Origin: Bacteroidales bacterium | GTDB taxonomy: Bacteria; Bacteroidota; Bacteroidia; Bacteroidales; Marinilabiliaceae | DNA: 64,000 nucleotides | NCBI GenBank assembly: GCA_024401295.1 | Contig: JAKSLG010000013.1 | Location: 1-64,000 of the forward strand | Direction: 5' to 3' | In this document: in pieces, positions 1 to 8,472 of the stretch | How the letters are laid out: every line of letters begins with the position of its first letter | How positions within the stretch are numbered: position 1 is the first letter of the stretch | The notes under the pieces: generated by a model | What the model was told of the DNA's origin: nothing | What the model saw: the letters and a program-made list of their open reading frames with translations, nothing else | The model's database searches: none | Made by a program: the position numbers and the translations under genes

Positions 1-17
1 GCCGCCACTTGGATATT

Positions 18-54
18 AAGGAGATTCTTCTCATGAAGAGTCTCCTTTTTTTAT
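18..54 (+). terminator. Rho-independent terminator of the gene left of the window
   Basis: Arms at 20-30 and 35-45 (GGAGATTCTTC / GAAGAGTCTCC) pair with one G-T wobble around a TCAT loop, and a run of seven T follows. It sits at the left edge, so it would end a plus-strand gene lying mostly outside the window. One reading frame (bases 2-19) would end that gene with Pro-Pro-Leu-Gly-Tyr-stop, but so short a tail proves nothing. Confidence 0.75.
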
Positions 55-116
55 TTTAGATAATCGATATTTTTCATGCTCTTATTTTACTTGATAGTTT
101 TTGATTACATATTTTA

Positions 117-124
117 TATCTTTG
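117..124 (+). promoter_or_regulatory. Candidate -7 box TATCTTTG
   Basis: TATCTTTG matches the Bacteroidota -7 consensus TAnnTTTG and lies 21 bases before the GTG of the methyltransferase gene, behind a terminator. No clean TTTG -33 box is seen at 19-21 bases; the nearest is CTTG at 90-93 with a 23-base spacer. Confidence 0.4.
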
Positions 125-145
125 CATTCAGTAAATTAATGTTCT

Positions 146-862
146 GTGAAAGGTAAGATTTATTTGGTGCCAAATTTCCTTGGCGAGATAAGTGAAAGCG
201 AAACTCAACGTAACTTCCCTGAGGAAAATGTTTCTATAATTCGTTCCCTCAAGCATTTTATTGTTGAAGATATCCGTACTGTTCGTCGTTTTTTAAAACG
301 TGTTGATAAGTCTATAAACATAGATGAATTGACTTTTTACGAACTGAACAAACATACAAAGATTGAAGATATACCTGGATATTTGAAAGCAGCTGACGAA
401 GGGCATGATATGGGTATTGTTTCTGAAGCTGGTTGTCCAGGAGTTGCAGATCCCGGTGCTGATGTTGTTGCTATTGCACATCAAAAGGGCATTCGTGTTG
501 TTCCTTTGGTCGGTCCATCGAGTATTTTGATGGCAATGATGGCATCGGGAATGAATGGTCAAAATTTTGCATTTGTCGGTTATTTACCTGTCGAAAAAGC
601 TGGAAACATAAAAGCTATAAAGCAACTAGAGGATCGTTCTATTCGCGAGCATCAGACTCAAATATTTATAGAGACACCATATCGGAATGTCAAGATGATG
701 CAAGATTTGTTATTTGCATTGAGACCGCAGACGAGATTGTGCGTTGCTTGCAATGTTACATGTCTTGACGAATATATCGTTACTAAAACGGTCTCTCAGT
801 GGCGTAGTGTTAAAATGCCAGATATAGATAAACGTCCAACAATATTTCTTATTCAAGGTTAA
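146..862 (+). CDS. RsmI-like SAM-dependent methyltransferase (tetrapyrrole methylase fold)
   Basis: The 238-residue protein belongs to the tetrapyrrole-methylase superfamily and is closest to RsmI, which 2'-O-methylates a cytidine of 16S rRNA. Visible RsmI hallmarks are the EAGCPGVADPG segment near residues 93-103, the VGPSSILMAMMASG segment near 122-135 and the FAFVGYLPVEK block near 142-152. The N-terminal SAM loop is unusual: it reads VPNFLGE where classical RsmI has a TPIGNL-like sequence. The C-terminal extension of full-length RsmI is absent. This fits the short RsmI-like paralogue that I recall being common in Bacteroidota; its exact RNA target is not shown here. The start is GTG; the closest ATG (139) is out of frame. 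The next gene follows after 5 bases, so the two are probably co-transcribed. Confidence 0.75.
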   Translation: MKGKIYLVPNFLGEISESETQRNFPEENVSIIRSLKHFIVEDIRTVRRFLKRVDKSINIDELTFYELNKHTKIEDIPGYLKAADEGHDMGIVSEAGCPGVADPGADVVAIAHQKGIRVVPLVGPSSILMAMMASGMNGQNFAFVGYLPVEKAGNIKAIKQLEDRSIREHQTQIFIETPYRNVKMMQDLLFALRPQTRLCVACNVTCLDEYIVTKTVSQWRSVKMPDIDKRPTIFLIQG

Positions 863-867
863 GAGTT

Positions 868-2790
868 ATGTATGGTTTCTTGAAAGTTGCTACGGCTGTG
901 CCTAAGGTAAAAGTCGCAGATTGTGAATATAATGCAGAGCAGATTATCACTTGTGTAGAGCGTGCTGCATCGAAAGGTGTATCGTTGCTGGTTTTCCCAG
1001 AGTTGTCTGTGACGAGTTATACATGTGCAGATCTGTTTAATCAGCCATATTTTCTGTCTGCTGCAGAAAATTCTTTGAGTTCGATTATTGCATCGACAAT
1101 GAACTTTGATGTGATGTTTGTTGTTGGTATGCCGGTAGCAGTTGACGGACGATTGTTCAATTGTGCGGTTGCAATAAATCGTGGTAAGATTCTTTGTGTC
1201 GTACCAAAGACATATTTGCCTAATTATGGCGAATTCTATGAAGCTCGTTGGTTTACGTCTGCGTCTGTGCTAGGTGAAAACGTTGAAATCGAATTTTGTG
1301 GACAGAAAGTTAGTCTGGGCACGAAAAACATTATATGTTGTGGTGATGTCAAGATCGGAATTGAAATCTGTGAGGATTTATGGGTTCCTATTCCACCTTC
1401 GTCATATAGCGTTGTAAATGGAGCAAATGTTATTGTTAACCTCTCGGCAAGCAATGACATGGTCGGTAAGCATGAATATTTGACATCTTTGGTGAGCCAA
1501 CAAAGTGCTCGTACCGTTTCTGCATATATTTATGCGTCTTGTGGTTATGGTGAATCATCAACAGATTTGGTCTTTGGTGGAAGTTCCTACATTGCCGAAA
1601 ATGGATCGATCATTGCTCAAGGCGAGCGTTTTGATATGAATGGGACAATGACAATTGCGGATGTTGATATCGAGAAATTGAATTCACAACGTTTGCATCA
1701 GAAAACTTTTTATCTAGAAAGTGGGGCAGAGTCGTACAATTGTATTAGTACGGTATTGCGTTCTGATTCGGATAAATTTGAAGTGTGTCGTCGTTTTAAT
1801 CCTTTCCCATTCATTCCAAATGACGACCGTTCGATGGCAGAGCGTTGTAATGAAATTTTTTCAATCCAAATAAATGGTTTCGCTCAGAGATATACTGCAG
1901 CATATTCTAAGTGTGCGGTTATTGGCATCTCTGGTGGTTTGGATTCCACATTGGCTCTTTTGGTGGCTGTTCGTACGATGGATAAATTAGGATTGCCACG
2001 AAAGAATGTGCTTGGCGTGACGATGCCAGGCTTTGGAACTACGGGTCGCACATACAATAATGCTATCAACTTGATGAAAGCATTGGGCGTTACCATTCGT
2101 GAGATTTCAATTAAAGATGCATGTGTTCAACATTTTAAAGATATTGATTTGCCTTTGACTGATCGTTCGGTTACTTACGAAAATGGTCAGGCTCGAATGC
2201 GAACTCTTATTCTCATGGATCTGGCGAATAAAGAGGGAGGTTTGGTCGTTGGTACTGGTGATTTGTCTGAATTGGCGCTTGGTTGGGCAACATACAATGG
2301 CGACCACATGTCTATGTATGGTGTAAATGCAAGCGTGCCAAAAACACTTGTTAAATATCTTGTGAAGTGGGTTGCACTTGATGGAACGGATGAGAGTGCA
2401 AAACCTTATCTTTTGGACATTGTTGACACTCCAATCAGTCCAGAACTGTTGCCAGCAGATGAGCAGGGAAACATTGCGCAGAAGACAGAAGATCTGGTCG
2501 GTCCTTATGAATTACATGATTTCTATCTGTATAATTTTGTGCGTTTTGGTTTTGGACCAAAGAAATTGTTCTTCATGGCGAAGAGTGCTTTTGAGGGTAA
2601 ATACGAGGATGACGTAATAAAAAAATGGTTGAAGACTTTTATGCGTAGATTCTTTAATCAGCAGTTCAAGCGTTCTGTTTTGCCAGATGGCCCTAAAGTC
2701 GGTTCTGTTAGTTTGTCTCCTCGCGGTGACTGGAGGATGCCAAGCGACGCTCAGTCGCGGTTGTGGTTGTCCGAAGCAGAATCGCTTTGA
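868..2790 (+). CDS. nadE: Glutamine-dependent NAD(+) synthase
   Basis: The protein makes NAD from nicotinate adenine dinucleotide, ATP and glutamine-derived ammonia in the cytoplasm. It has the two-domain architecture expected at 640 residues. An N-terminal nitrilase-type glutaminase carries catalytic Glu (VFPELSV, E45), Lys (VPKTYLPNYGEFYE) and Cys (IGIEICEDLW). A C-terminal ATP-pyrophosphatase-type synthase carries the SGGLDS loop at residues 355-360, followed by the GTGDLSELALGW segment. It starts 5 bases after the methyltransferase gene. Length and motifs look complete. Confidence 0.95.
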   Translation: MYGFLKVATAVPKVKVADCEYNAEQIITCVERAASKGVSLLVFPELSVTSYTCADLFNQPYFLSAAENSLSSIIASTMNFDVMFVVGMPVAVDGRLFNCAVAINRGKILCVVPKTYLPNYGEFYEARWFTSASVLGENVEIEFCGQKVSLGTKNIICCGDVKIGIEICEDLWVPIPPSSYSVVNGANVIVNLSASNDMVGKHEYLTSLVSQQSARTVSAYIYASCGYGESSTDLVFGGSSYIAENGSIIAQGERFDMNGTMTIADVDIEKLNSQRLHQKTFYLESGAESYNCISTVLRSDSDKFEVCRRFNPFPFIPNDDRSMAERCNEIFSIQINGFAQRYTAAYSKCAVIGISGGLDSTLALLVAVRTMDKLGLPRKNVLGVTMPGFGTTGRTYNNAINLMKALGVTIREISIKDACVQHFKDIDLPLTDRSVTYENGQARMRTLILMDLANKEGGLVVGTGDLSELALGWATYNGDHMSMYGVNASVPKTLVKYLVKWVALDGTDESAKPYLLDIVDTPISPELLPADEQGNIAQKTEDLVGPYELHDFYLYNFVRFGFGPKKLFFMAKSAFEGKYEDDVIKKWLKTFMRRFFNQQFKRSVLPDGPKVGSVSLSPRGDWRMPSDAQSRLWLSEAESL

Positions 2791-2857
2791 TGTCGATTTT
2801 TAAGATGGACTAGCCATGATCAAAGCAAACGGCAATTAATAGAGTGAACTTGGTCAG

Positions 2858-2917
2858 TGAGGGGGGAGCGAGAGTGACGCCGTAGGCGGCCGAAGCGAGG
2901 GGGAGACTTCCCACTCA
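2858..2917. other. GC-rich fold-back element between nadE and pta
   Basis: Arms TGAGGGGGGAG (2858-2868) and CTTCCCACTCA (2907-2917) can pair over 11 positions with one mismatch and one wobble. They enclose an inner GCCG-TAGG-CGGC hairpin (2879-2890). The element is much richer in G and C than the flanking AT-rich DNA. It could be a structured leader RNA, a small RNA or a remnant of a dispersed repeat; nothing in the sequence decides between these. Confidence 0.35.
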
Positions 2918-2981
2918 GAAAACAATTGAATTATCTTGCACTGAAACTAAAAAAGTCGAAAAAAATATTTTTCAGAAGTGT

Positions 2982-3015
2982 GAAGTTACATCGAAAGAAA
3001 TTTTGGTGTAACTTC
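2982..3015. repeat. Perfect 9-base inverted repeat upstream of pta
   Basis: GAAGTTACA at 2982-2990 and TGTAACTTC at 3007-3015 are exact reverse complements with a 16-base spacer. There is no T-tract, so it does not look like a terminator. It could be an operator or a leader hairpin for the pta-ackA operon. A related string (AGTGTGAAGTGTAACT) occurs near 7884, upstream of the first YfiR gene. Confidence 0.35.
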
Positions 3016-3129
3016 GCTATGTTTTGTGAAAACGAACGTAGAAATAGCCGAGCCTTTCGAAACTTTTGTTAGTGAATAAAAGTAGAAAGAAGGTGAAATA
3101 ATATGTCAATAACAATAAAAAAATAATAA

Positions 3130-4128
3130 ATGGATTTCGTAGAGAACCTAAAAGCGCGTGCTTCAAAATGTAAGAAGCGTGTAGTTCTTCCAGAGGGTGC
3201 AGAAGAACGCAATATGAAAGCTGCCGATATTATTCTTGGTGAGGGATTTGCCGAAATTATTCTTCTTGGTGATCCTTCTGAGATAAAGGCAAATGCAGAA
3301 AAATGGGGTTTGCAGAATATCAGCAAGGCAATAATTGTAGATCCAAAGGATAATGCTCGTAAGCAAGATTATGCAAATATTCTCTATAATCTTCGCAAGA
3401 ATAAGGGCATGACAGAAGAGCAGGCAATAAAGTATGCGGAAGACCCGCTCTACTTGGGTTGCTTGATGATTAAGGCAGGCGATGCTGATGGTGAGGTCAG
3501 TGGTGCAATTCATGCGACAGGCGATGTGCTTCGTCCTGCGTTCCAGATTATTAAGACAAAGCCTGGAATTAGTGTTGTGTCAGGTGCATTCTTGATGTTC
3601 CTCAAGGATAAGAATTGGGGTGAGAATGGTGTAATGGTATTTGCAGATTGTGCTGTTGAGCCAAACCCAACAGCCGACAAGTTGGCAGAAATTGCAGTAG
3701 CAACAGGCCAGACAGCACGCGTTCTCGGCGGTTTTGAGCCACGCATTGCGATGCTCAGTTTCTCAACAAAGGGAAGTGCTAAGAATGAGATGGTTACAAA
3801 GGTCGTAGAGGCAACAGAGAAAGCCAAGGCACTGGCTCCAGATATGATGATAGATGGTGAACTTCAGGCCGATGCTGCACTAGTTCCAACCGTTGGACAA
3901 CTCAAGGCTCCAGGAAGCAAAGTCGCAGGAAATGCAAATGTACTCGTATTCCCAACTCTCGAAGTAGGTAACATCGCATATAAACTTGTTCAGCGTTTGG
4001 CTGGTGCAGAGGCTATTGGTCCTATTCTTCAGGGTATTGCTGCTCCTGTAAACGACCTTTCTCGCGGTTGCTCAGTGAGCGATATCGTGAAGATGGTTGC
4101 AATCACTGCAAATCAGGCAATCGGATAA
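3130..4128 (+). CDS. pta: Phosphate acetyltransferase
   Basis: The enzyme converts acetyl-CoA and phosphate to acetyl phosphate, the first step of acetate formation. At 332 residues it is the short catalytic form, without the N-terminal regulatory domain of long enterobacterial Pta. Typical family blocks are visible: VVLPEGAEERN near residue 19, the GEVSGAIHATGDVLRPAFQ segment near 120-138, and GNVLVFP-like NANVLVFPTLEVGNIAYKL near 267-285. The acetate kinase gene follows 28 bases downstream in the same direction, the usual Pta-AckA pairing, so the two work as one pathway yielding ATP. Confidence 0.95.
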   Translation: MDFVENLKARASKCKKRVVLPEGAEERNMKAADIILGEGFAEIILLGDPSEIKANAEKWGLQNISKAIIVDPKDNARKQDYANILYNLRKNKGMTEEQAIKYAEDPLYLGCLMIKAGDADGEVSGAIHATGDVLRPAFQIIKTKPGISVVSGAFLMFLKDKNWGENGVMVFADCAVEPNPTADKLAEIAVATGQTARVLGGFEPRIAMLSFSTKGSAKNEMVTKVVEATEKAKALAPDMMIDGELQADAALVPTVGQLKAPGSKVAGNANVLVFPTLEVGNIAYKLVQRLAGAEAIGPILQGIAAPVNDLSRGCSVSDIVKMVAITANQAIG

Positions 4129-4156
4129 GTGACATATAATTGAAAATTGAAGAGTT

Positions 4157-5353
4157 ATGAAAATACTTGTATTGAATTGCGGTAGTTCATCTATCAAATA
4201 TAAGCTCTTTAACATGGACGATAAGAGCGTGATTGCTTCTGGTGGTATCGAAAAAATCGGTATGCCAAATTCGTTCATCAAGTTTTCTATGCCAGATGGC
4301 TCAAAGCAGATTGAAGAGATTGATATTCCAGAACATACGAGAGGTGTAGAAATCATCTTTGCAAAGTTGACAGATAAAAATGTCGGCGTTGTAAAATCAA
4401 TCAATGAGATTGATGCTGTTGGTCATCGTATGCTTCATGCTGGTTCGAAGATTACGAAATCATCAATTCTTACACAGGAAGTTTTGGAAATCTTTGAGTC
4501 ATGCAACGACCTCGGTCCACTTCATAACCCAGCAAATCTCAAGGGCGTAAACGCCGTTAAGGCAATTAAGCCGGATATGCCGCAGGTTGGCGTTTTCGAT
4601 ACGGCTTTCCACCAGACAATGCCTGATTATGCGTATATGTATGCGCTTCCATACGAGTATTATGAAAAGTATGGTATTCGTCGATATGGTTTTCATGGAA
4701 CGTCGCACAAATATGTTTCACAGCGAGTTTGTGAGTTCCTTGGCATAAAGCCAGAGGGAACTAAGATCATTACTTGTCATATTGGAAACGGTGGATCTAT
4801 TTCGGCTGTCAAGGATGGTAAGTGTATGGATACAAGTATGGGTTTGACTCCACTTGAGGGTCTTATGATGGGCACCCGTTGTGGTGACATTGATCCAGCC
4901 ATCGTTCCATATCTCATGAAGCATGAGAATCTCACAGCCGACGAGATTGACAATATCATGAATAAGAAGTCTGGTTTGCTTGGTGTTTCTGGAACGACAT
5001 CAGACATGCGTGAAATTCAGGCTGCTCGTGATGCTGGTGACAAGCGTGCAGCTTTAGCTCAGGACATGTATTTCTATCGTGTACGCAAGTATATAGGTTC
5101 GTATGCAGCAGCTATGGGTGGCGTTGACGTCATATTGTTTACAGGTGGTGTTGGCGAAAACAAGCAAAACTGTCGAGAAGCAGCATGTGAAGGTCTTGAG
5201 TTCATGGGAGTTAAACTTGACAAGAAGAAGAATTTGGAAGTCTTCGGCGAAGAGGCAATTATTTCAACTCCAGATTCAAAGGTTACCGTATGCGTAATTC
5301 CAACAGATGAGGAACTTATGATTGCAACTGATACGATGGAATTGGTAAAGTAA
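4157..5353 (+). CDS. ackA: Acetate kinase
   Basis: The enzyme transfers the phosphate of acetyl phosphate to ADP, giving acetate and ATP in the cytoplasm. It is 398 residues, the standard size for the ASKHA-fold family. The N-terminal signature VLNCGSSSIKYKLF (residues 4-17) and the GFHGTSHKYV block with the catalytic histidine region are intact. Other family blocks include HIGNGGS, MDTSMGLTPLEG and FTGGVGEN. It follows pta closely in the same direction and probably shares its transcript. No terminator is seen before the mntP promoter. Confidence 0.97.
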   Translation: MKILVLNCGSSSIKYKLFNMDDKSVIASGGIEKIGMPNSFIKFSMPDGSKQIEEIDIPEHTRGVEIIFAKLTDKNVGVVKSINEIDAVGHRMLHAGSKITKSSILTQEVLEIFESCNDLGPLHNPANLKGVNAVKAIKPDMPQVGVFDTAFHQTMPDYAYMYALPYEYYEKYGIRRYGFHGTSHKYVSQRVCEFLGIKPEGTKIITCHIGNGGSISAVKDGKCMDTSMGLTPLEGLMMGTRCGDIDPAIVPYLMKHENLTADEIDNIMNKKSGLLGVSGTTSDMREIQAARDAGDKRAALAQDMYFYRVRKYIGSYAAAMGGVDVILFTGGVGENKQNCREAACEGLEFMGVKLDKKKNLEVFGEEAIISTPDSKVTVCVIPTDEELMIATDTMELVK

Positions 5354-5413
5354 TCATTTTAGATTTCGATATTAAGGAGCAACGTGTCGTTTAATACGAT
5401 GCGTTGCTTTTGT

Positions 5414-5446
5414 TTTGCAGTAACTTGTGCATATTTCGTAACTTTG
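5414..5446 (+). promoter_or_regulatory. Bacteroidota-type promoter for mntP
   Basis: TTTG at 5414-5417 and TAACTTTG at 5439-5446 are separated by 21 bases, a full match to the TTTG-N19-21-TAnnTTTG consensus. A transcript would begin roughly at 5450-5455, just before the ATG at 5462. This argues against the longer reading frame that begins with a GTG at 5384. Confidence 0.65.
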
Positions 5447-5461
5447 CAGAAAAATATAATG

Positions 5462-6022
5462 ATGGGTATTACTACAACAATATTTCTGGCAATCGCACTG
5501 GCAATGGATTGCTTTGCGATATCTATAACAATCGGTATAAAAGAAAAGGCGTATCGTTTATCAACTGTGTCAAGAACGTCCATCGCTTTTGGCCTGTTTC
5601 AAGCTGTAATGCCATTGATAGGCTGGTACGCAACACTATTTGTTCGTGAGAGTCTTATTGCATACGGACATTGGATTGCTTTTGGATTACTTATGTTCAT
5701 TGGATTGAAAATGCTTGTTGAAGCTATTCGTGGCAATGATGAAGAAAGTGGCAATTTCGATGTTCGTAACATGAGCGTATTGATTTGGTTGGCAATTGCA
5801 ACAAGTATTGATGCGCTTGCTGTTGGTGTGTCCTATGGAGCTTTGGGCGTTGAGATATGCGTACCTGCCATTGTGATAGGCATTTTTTCATCATTGTTTG
5901 CTGTGATAGGAACAGCTATTGGTGTAATGTTGGGCAATGTATTTGGCAATAAGGCCGAAATAATCGGTGGAATAGTTCTTTGTGTTTTGGGTATCAAGAT
6001 ATTACTTGAAAATCTGTTGTAA
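5462..6022 (+). CDS. mntP: MntP-like manganese efflux pump
   Basis: This is a small inner-membrane protein of the MntP/YebN family, which exports Mn2+. The mature-looking protein of 186 residues contains about six hydrophobic segments. The paired acidic signatures of the family are present: ALAMDCFAIS in the first segment and ATSIDALAVGVSYG near the middle. I start it at ATG 5462 (MGITTTIF) because a complete promoter lies just upstream; an ATG also sits directly before it at 5459. A Mn riboswitch (yybP-ykoY) was looked for but the leader is too short. The dipeptidase gene begins 13 bases after its stop. Confidence 0.85.
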   Translation: MGITTTIFLAIALAMDCFAISITIGIKEKAYRLSTVSRTSIAFGLFQAVMPLIGWYATLFVRESLIAYGHWIAFGLLMFIGLKMLVEAIRGNDEESGNFDVRNMSVLIWLAIATSIDALAVGVSYGALGVEICVPAIVIGIFSSLFAVIGTAIGVMLGNVFGNKAEIIGGIVLCVLGIKILLENLL

Positions 6023-6035
6023 TAAAGTCATTTTT

Positions 6036-7643
6036 ATGAAGAAGATATTGTTGTTATTTGTCATGTGTATGACATTAAATGCCATAGCATGTACCAATTT
6101 TATTATAACTCCAGGAGCATCCTCAGATGGATGTTCGATGATTTCATATTCTGCTGATTCCCACGTTCTTTACGGCGAATTATATCATTGGCCTGCTGAA
6201 GATCATGCGAGAGGAGAGATGTTGGACGTTCGTGAATGGGACGCGAACAGATTTCTAGGACGGATTCCTCAGGTGTCACACACTTATTCTGTCGTCGGTA
6301 ATATGAATGAGTATGGTCTGACTATTGCAGAAACCACATTTGGTGGACGTGAAGAATTGGTTGATACTCTTGCAATTATTGATTATGGAAGTTTGATATA
6401 TATCACTCTTCAACGTGCAAAAAATGCTCGTGACGCAATAAATGTGATGACCTCACTTGTTTCTGAATTCGGTTATTGCAGTGAAGGTGAATCATTCTCG
6501 ATTGGAGATCCCAATGAAGTATGGATTATGGAAATGGTAGGAAAGGGTAGTGGCTGCCGGGGTGCGCTGTGGGTTGCTCAGCGAATTCCCGATGGTTGTG
6601 TGTCCGGTCATGCCAATCAATCTCGCATAACAAAAATCAATTTCAACGATAAGGACAATTGTCTATACTCGCTAGATGTCGTTTCTTTTGCACGTGAAAA
6701 GGGATATTTTTGTGGAAGCGATGAAGAATTTAGTTTTTCAGCCGCATATAATCCTCTTGATTTTGGTGGCATACGTTATTGTGAAGCTCGTGTATGGAGC
6801 GGTTTTAGGTTTATGAATAAGGAAATGTATGCGTATGAAAAATTGGCTATGGGACTCGACGGTGATGGCCGTTTGCCATTATATATTAAGCCGGATCACA
6901 AAATCACCCGAGCTGAACTGACCAATATTATGCGTGATCACTTCGAAGGAACGGCTATGGATATGTCAACGGATATCGGTGCAGGTCCATACCATGTTCC
7001 ATATCGTTGGCGACCACTTGAGTTTTATGTTGACGGTAAAGAATATTTTCATGAGCGAGCAATTGCAACTCAGCAAACAGGTTTCTGGTTTGTTGGGCAA
7101 ATGCGAAAATCCTTGAAGTCAATACTTTGGTTCGGATGTGACGATGCAAACACATCTATATTGATGCCGATGTATTGCAATCTTACAGAAATTCCAAAAG
7201 CTGTAAAAGTTGGAAATGGCGATATTTTGACATTCTCGTGGACATCGGCCTTTTGGGTTTTTAACTGGGTTGCGCAGATGACATATAACCGCTATGAATA
7301 CATGATTCAAGACGTCAGGAAAAGACAGCAGAAGCTAGAAGAAGAAATCAATCATCGTGTAGAGTTGTTTGATTCAGCTCTTCAAACAACGTCTGTGAAA
7401 AACACGTCTTTGCAAGTAAATGTTTTTTGTGCGGATTTGGCAGAGCATGTTGTTTCGGAGTGGAAAAATCTGGGTGAATTCCTGATGGTTAAGTATCTTG
7501 ATGGAAATCTTCATCCTGAGAAGGATGGAAAATTTCTTAGAACAAAGCATGGCGCTCCTGTCAGTCCCAAACATCCTGGATATAATGAAGACTATTATCG
7601 TTCAATTGTTGAGAAGACAGGTGATAAATTCATAATGAGATGA
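6036..7643 (+). CDS. Secreted C69-family dipeptidase
   Basis: The protein of 535 residues resembles PepD-type dipeptidases of family C69/U34, Ntn-hydrolases with an N-terminal Cys nucleophile. A hydrophobic leader (residues 1-18) ends directly before Cys19 in the string IACTNFIITPG, followed by the SSDGCSM block that corresponds to the family CT..xGxxAT.DGS signature. Cleavage after Ala18 would expose the nucleophile. The segment YGLTIAETTFGGREEL and SFSIGDPNEVWIMEMVGKG are further family blocks. The start is ATG 6036 (MKKILLLF); an upstream in-frame start at 5982 lies inside mntP and adds non-signal sequence. It most likely digests peptides in the periplasm or on the surface. Confidence 0.85.
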   Translation: MKKILLLFVMCMTLNAIACTNFIITPGASSDGCSMISYSADSHVLYGELYHWPAEDHARGEMLDVREWDANRFLGRIPQVSHTYSVVGNMNEYGLTIAETTFGGREELVDTLAIIDYGSLIYITLQRAKNARDAINVMTSLVSEFGYCSEGESFSIGDPNEVWIMEMVGKGSGCRGALWVAQRIPDGCVSGHANQSRITKINFNDKDNCLYSLDVVSFAREKGYFCGSDEEFSFSAAYNPLDFGGIRYCEARVWSGFRFMNKEMYAYEKLAMGLDGDGRLPLYIKPDHKITRAELTNIMRDHFEGTAMDMSTDIGAGPYHVPYRWRPLEFYVDGKEYFHERAIATQQTGFWFVGQMRKSLKSILWFGCDDANTSILMPMYCNLTEIPKAVKVGNGDILTFSWTSAFWVFNWVAQMTYNRYEYMIQDVRKRQQKLEEEINHRVELFDSALQTTSVKNTSLQVNVFCADLAEHVVSEWKNLGEFLMVKYLDGNLHPEKDGKFLRTKHGAPVSPKHPGYNEDYYRSIVEKTGDKFIMR

Positions 7644-7949
7644 TTGTTTGTTTACATGATTCATATTATACTTTTAGTTTATAATTGAAAAAACTTCAGG
7701 TTGGGGAAATGTGCATAAAGCTAAAATGAAGTATTTCTGAGGTGTTATATTTAGTGTTTTTTATTTTATTTTTTTGCAAAAGAGCTGTTCCCAATGTGGT
7801 TTTACGGTTTGTGGAACTGCTTGATAATTTGTAAGTATATATGCTTTCTGTGAGAGAATTTGCAGCTGCTTGAGTGTGAAAAAGTGTGAAGTGTAACTAA
7901 AAATGGTTGTTTGTTGAGTAAATTTGCAATCGAACTATTTTAAATACTT
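7644..7949. other. 306-base intergenic region before the first YfiR unit
   Basis: AT-rich, with no supported gene. An imperfect fold-back lies around 7780-7832 (AGCTGTTCC ... GGAACTGCT). A -7 box lies at 7919-7926. No clear terminator for the dipeptidase gene is visible. Confidence 0.5.
7919..7926 (+). promoter_or_regulatory. Candidate -7 box TAAATTTG of the first YfiR unit
   Basis: TAAATTTG matches TAnnTTTG and ends 23 bases before the ATG of the first YfiR gene. No TTTG box is found at the proper spacing upstream, so activation by another factor is possible. The second and third units lack an equally clear -7 box. Confidence 0.4.
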
Positions 7950-8453
7950 ATGAAACATTTGTTATTAGCAATTTTTCTGTTGGGTAGTTGTTTAATGGCA
8001 AGGGCGCAGATGTCGCAATTTCAAGCATTGTACATCTACAATTTTGCAAAGAACATTGGCTGGCCATCGGAAGACTCAAGCAAGGATCTCGTGATTACCG
8101 TTATTGGTGATAATGATCTTGCAGCCGAGCTTAACAAACTTGCATCATCAAAAGCAATTGGTACACGCAAGGTTGTTGTCAAAGAATCGGTAACAACTAA
8201 TGGACTCCAGAAAAGCGACATCGTTTTTCTTGGTGAGTCTAAAGCAAACCAGATAGGTGGTTTGGTTAGTGCTCAGGAAGGCAACAGAAACCTTATTGTT
8301 TCTGGAAAAAAAGGTCATTGCTCACAGGGCGCTGGAATATCTTTCCTCTCGGAAGGGGGAAAACTGAAGTTCGAAATATCTAACAAGAATATTTCGAAAC
8401 GCGGACTTCAGGTTAGTGCAAAACTTTTGACACTCGGAACTGAAGTAGATTAA
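7950..8453 (+). CDS. YfiR/DUF4154-family periplasmic protein, copy 1
   Basis: This 167-residue protein has a signal peptide ending at Ala-Gln near residue 20 and a mature part of about 147 residues. The C-terminal block GAGISFLSEGGKLKFEIS followed by SKRGLQVSAKLLTLG matches the YfiR/DUF4154 pattern (G-x-I-x-F...F-E-I-N...G-L-x-I-S-x-x-L-L). In Pseudomonas, YfiR is a periplasmic repressor of the diguanylate cyclase YfiN. Here only one Cys remains in the mature protein, so the disulfides described for Pseudomonas YfiR cannot form within one chain. No GGDEF protein or kinase is encoded nearby. The receptor gene starts 19 bases downstream, so the two are surely co-expressed. Its partner is inferred to be the receptor, not shown. 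Confidence 0.8.
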   Translation: MKHLLLAIFLLGSCLMARAQMSQFQALYIYNFAKNIGWPSEDSSKDLVITVIGDNDLAAELNKLASSKAIGTRKVVVKESVTTNGLQKSDIVFLGESKANQIGGLVSAQEGNRNLIVSGKKGHCSQGAGISFLSEGGKLKFEISNKNISKRGLQVSAKLLTLGTEVD

Positions 8454-8472
8454 TACACTTTCATATTTAATC

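Larger units (their letters stand above)
2791..3129. other. 339-base intergenic region before pta with structured segments
   Basis: No gene is supported here. The stretch holds a GC-rich island (2858-2917, listed separately), a 9-base perfect inverted repeat (2982-3015, listed separately), and then AT-rich DNA up to the pta start. I could not place a convincing TTTG/TAnnTTTG promoter, so the pta promoter is either non-consensus or upstream. Confidence 0.6.

Noticed and set aside
5384..5461. Longer MntP frame starting with GTG at 5384
   Set aside because: A full promoter overlaps this stretch and the extra residues do not match MntP; the start at 5462 fits the family.
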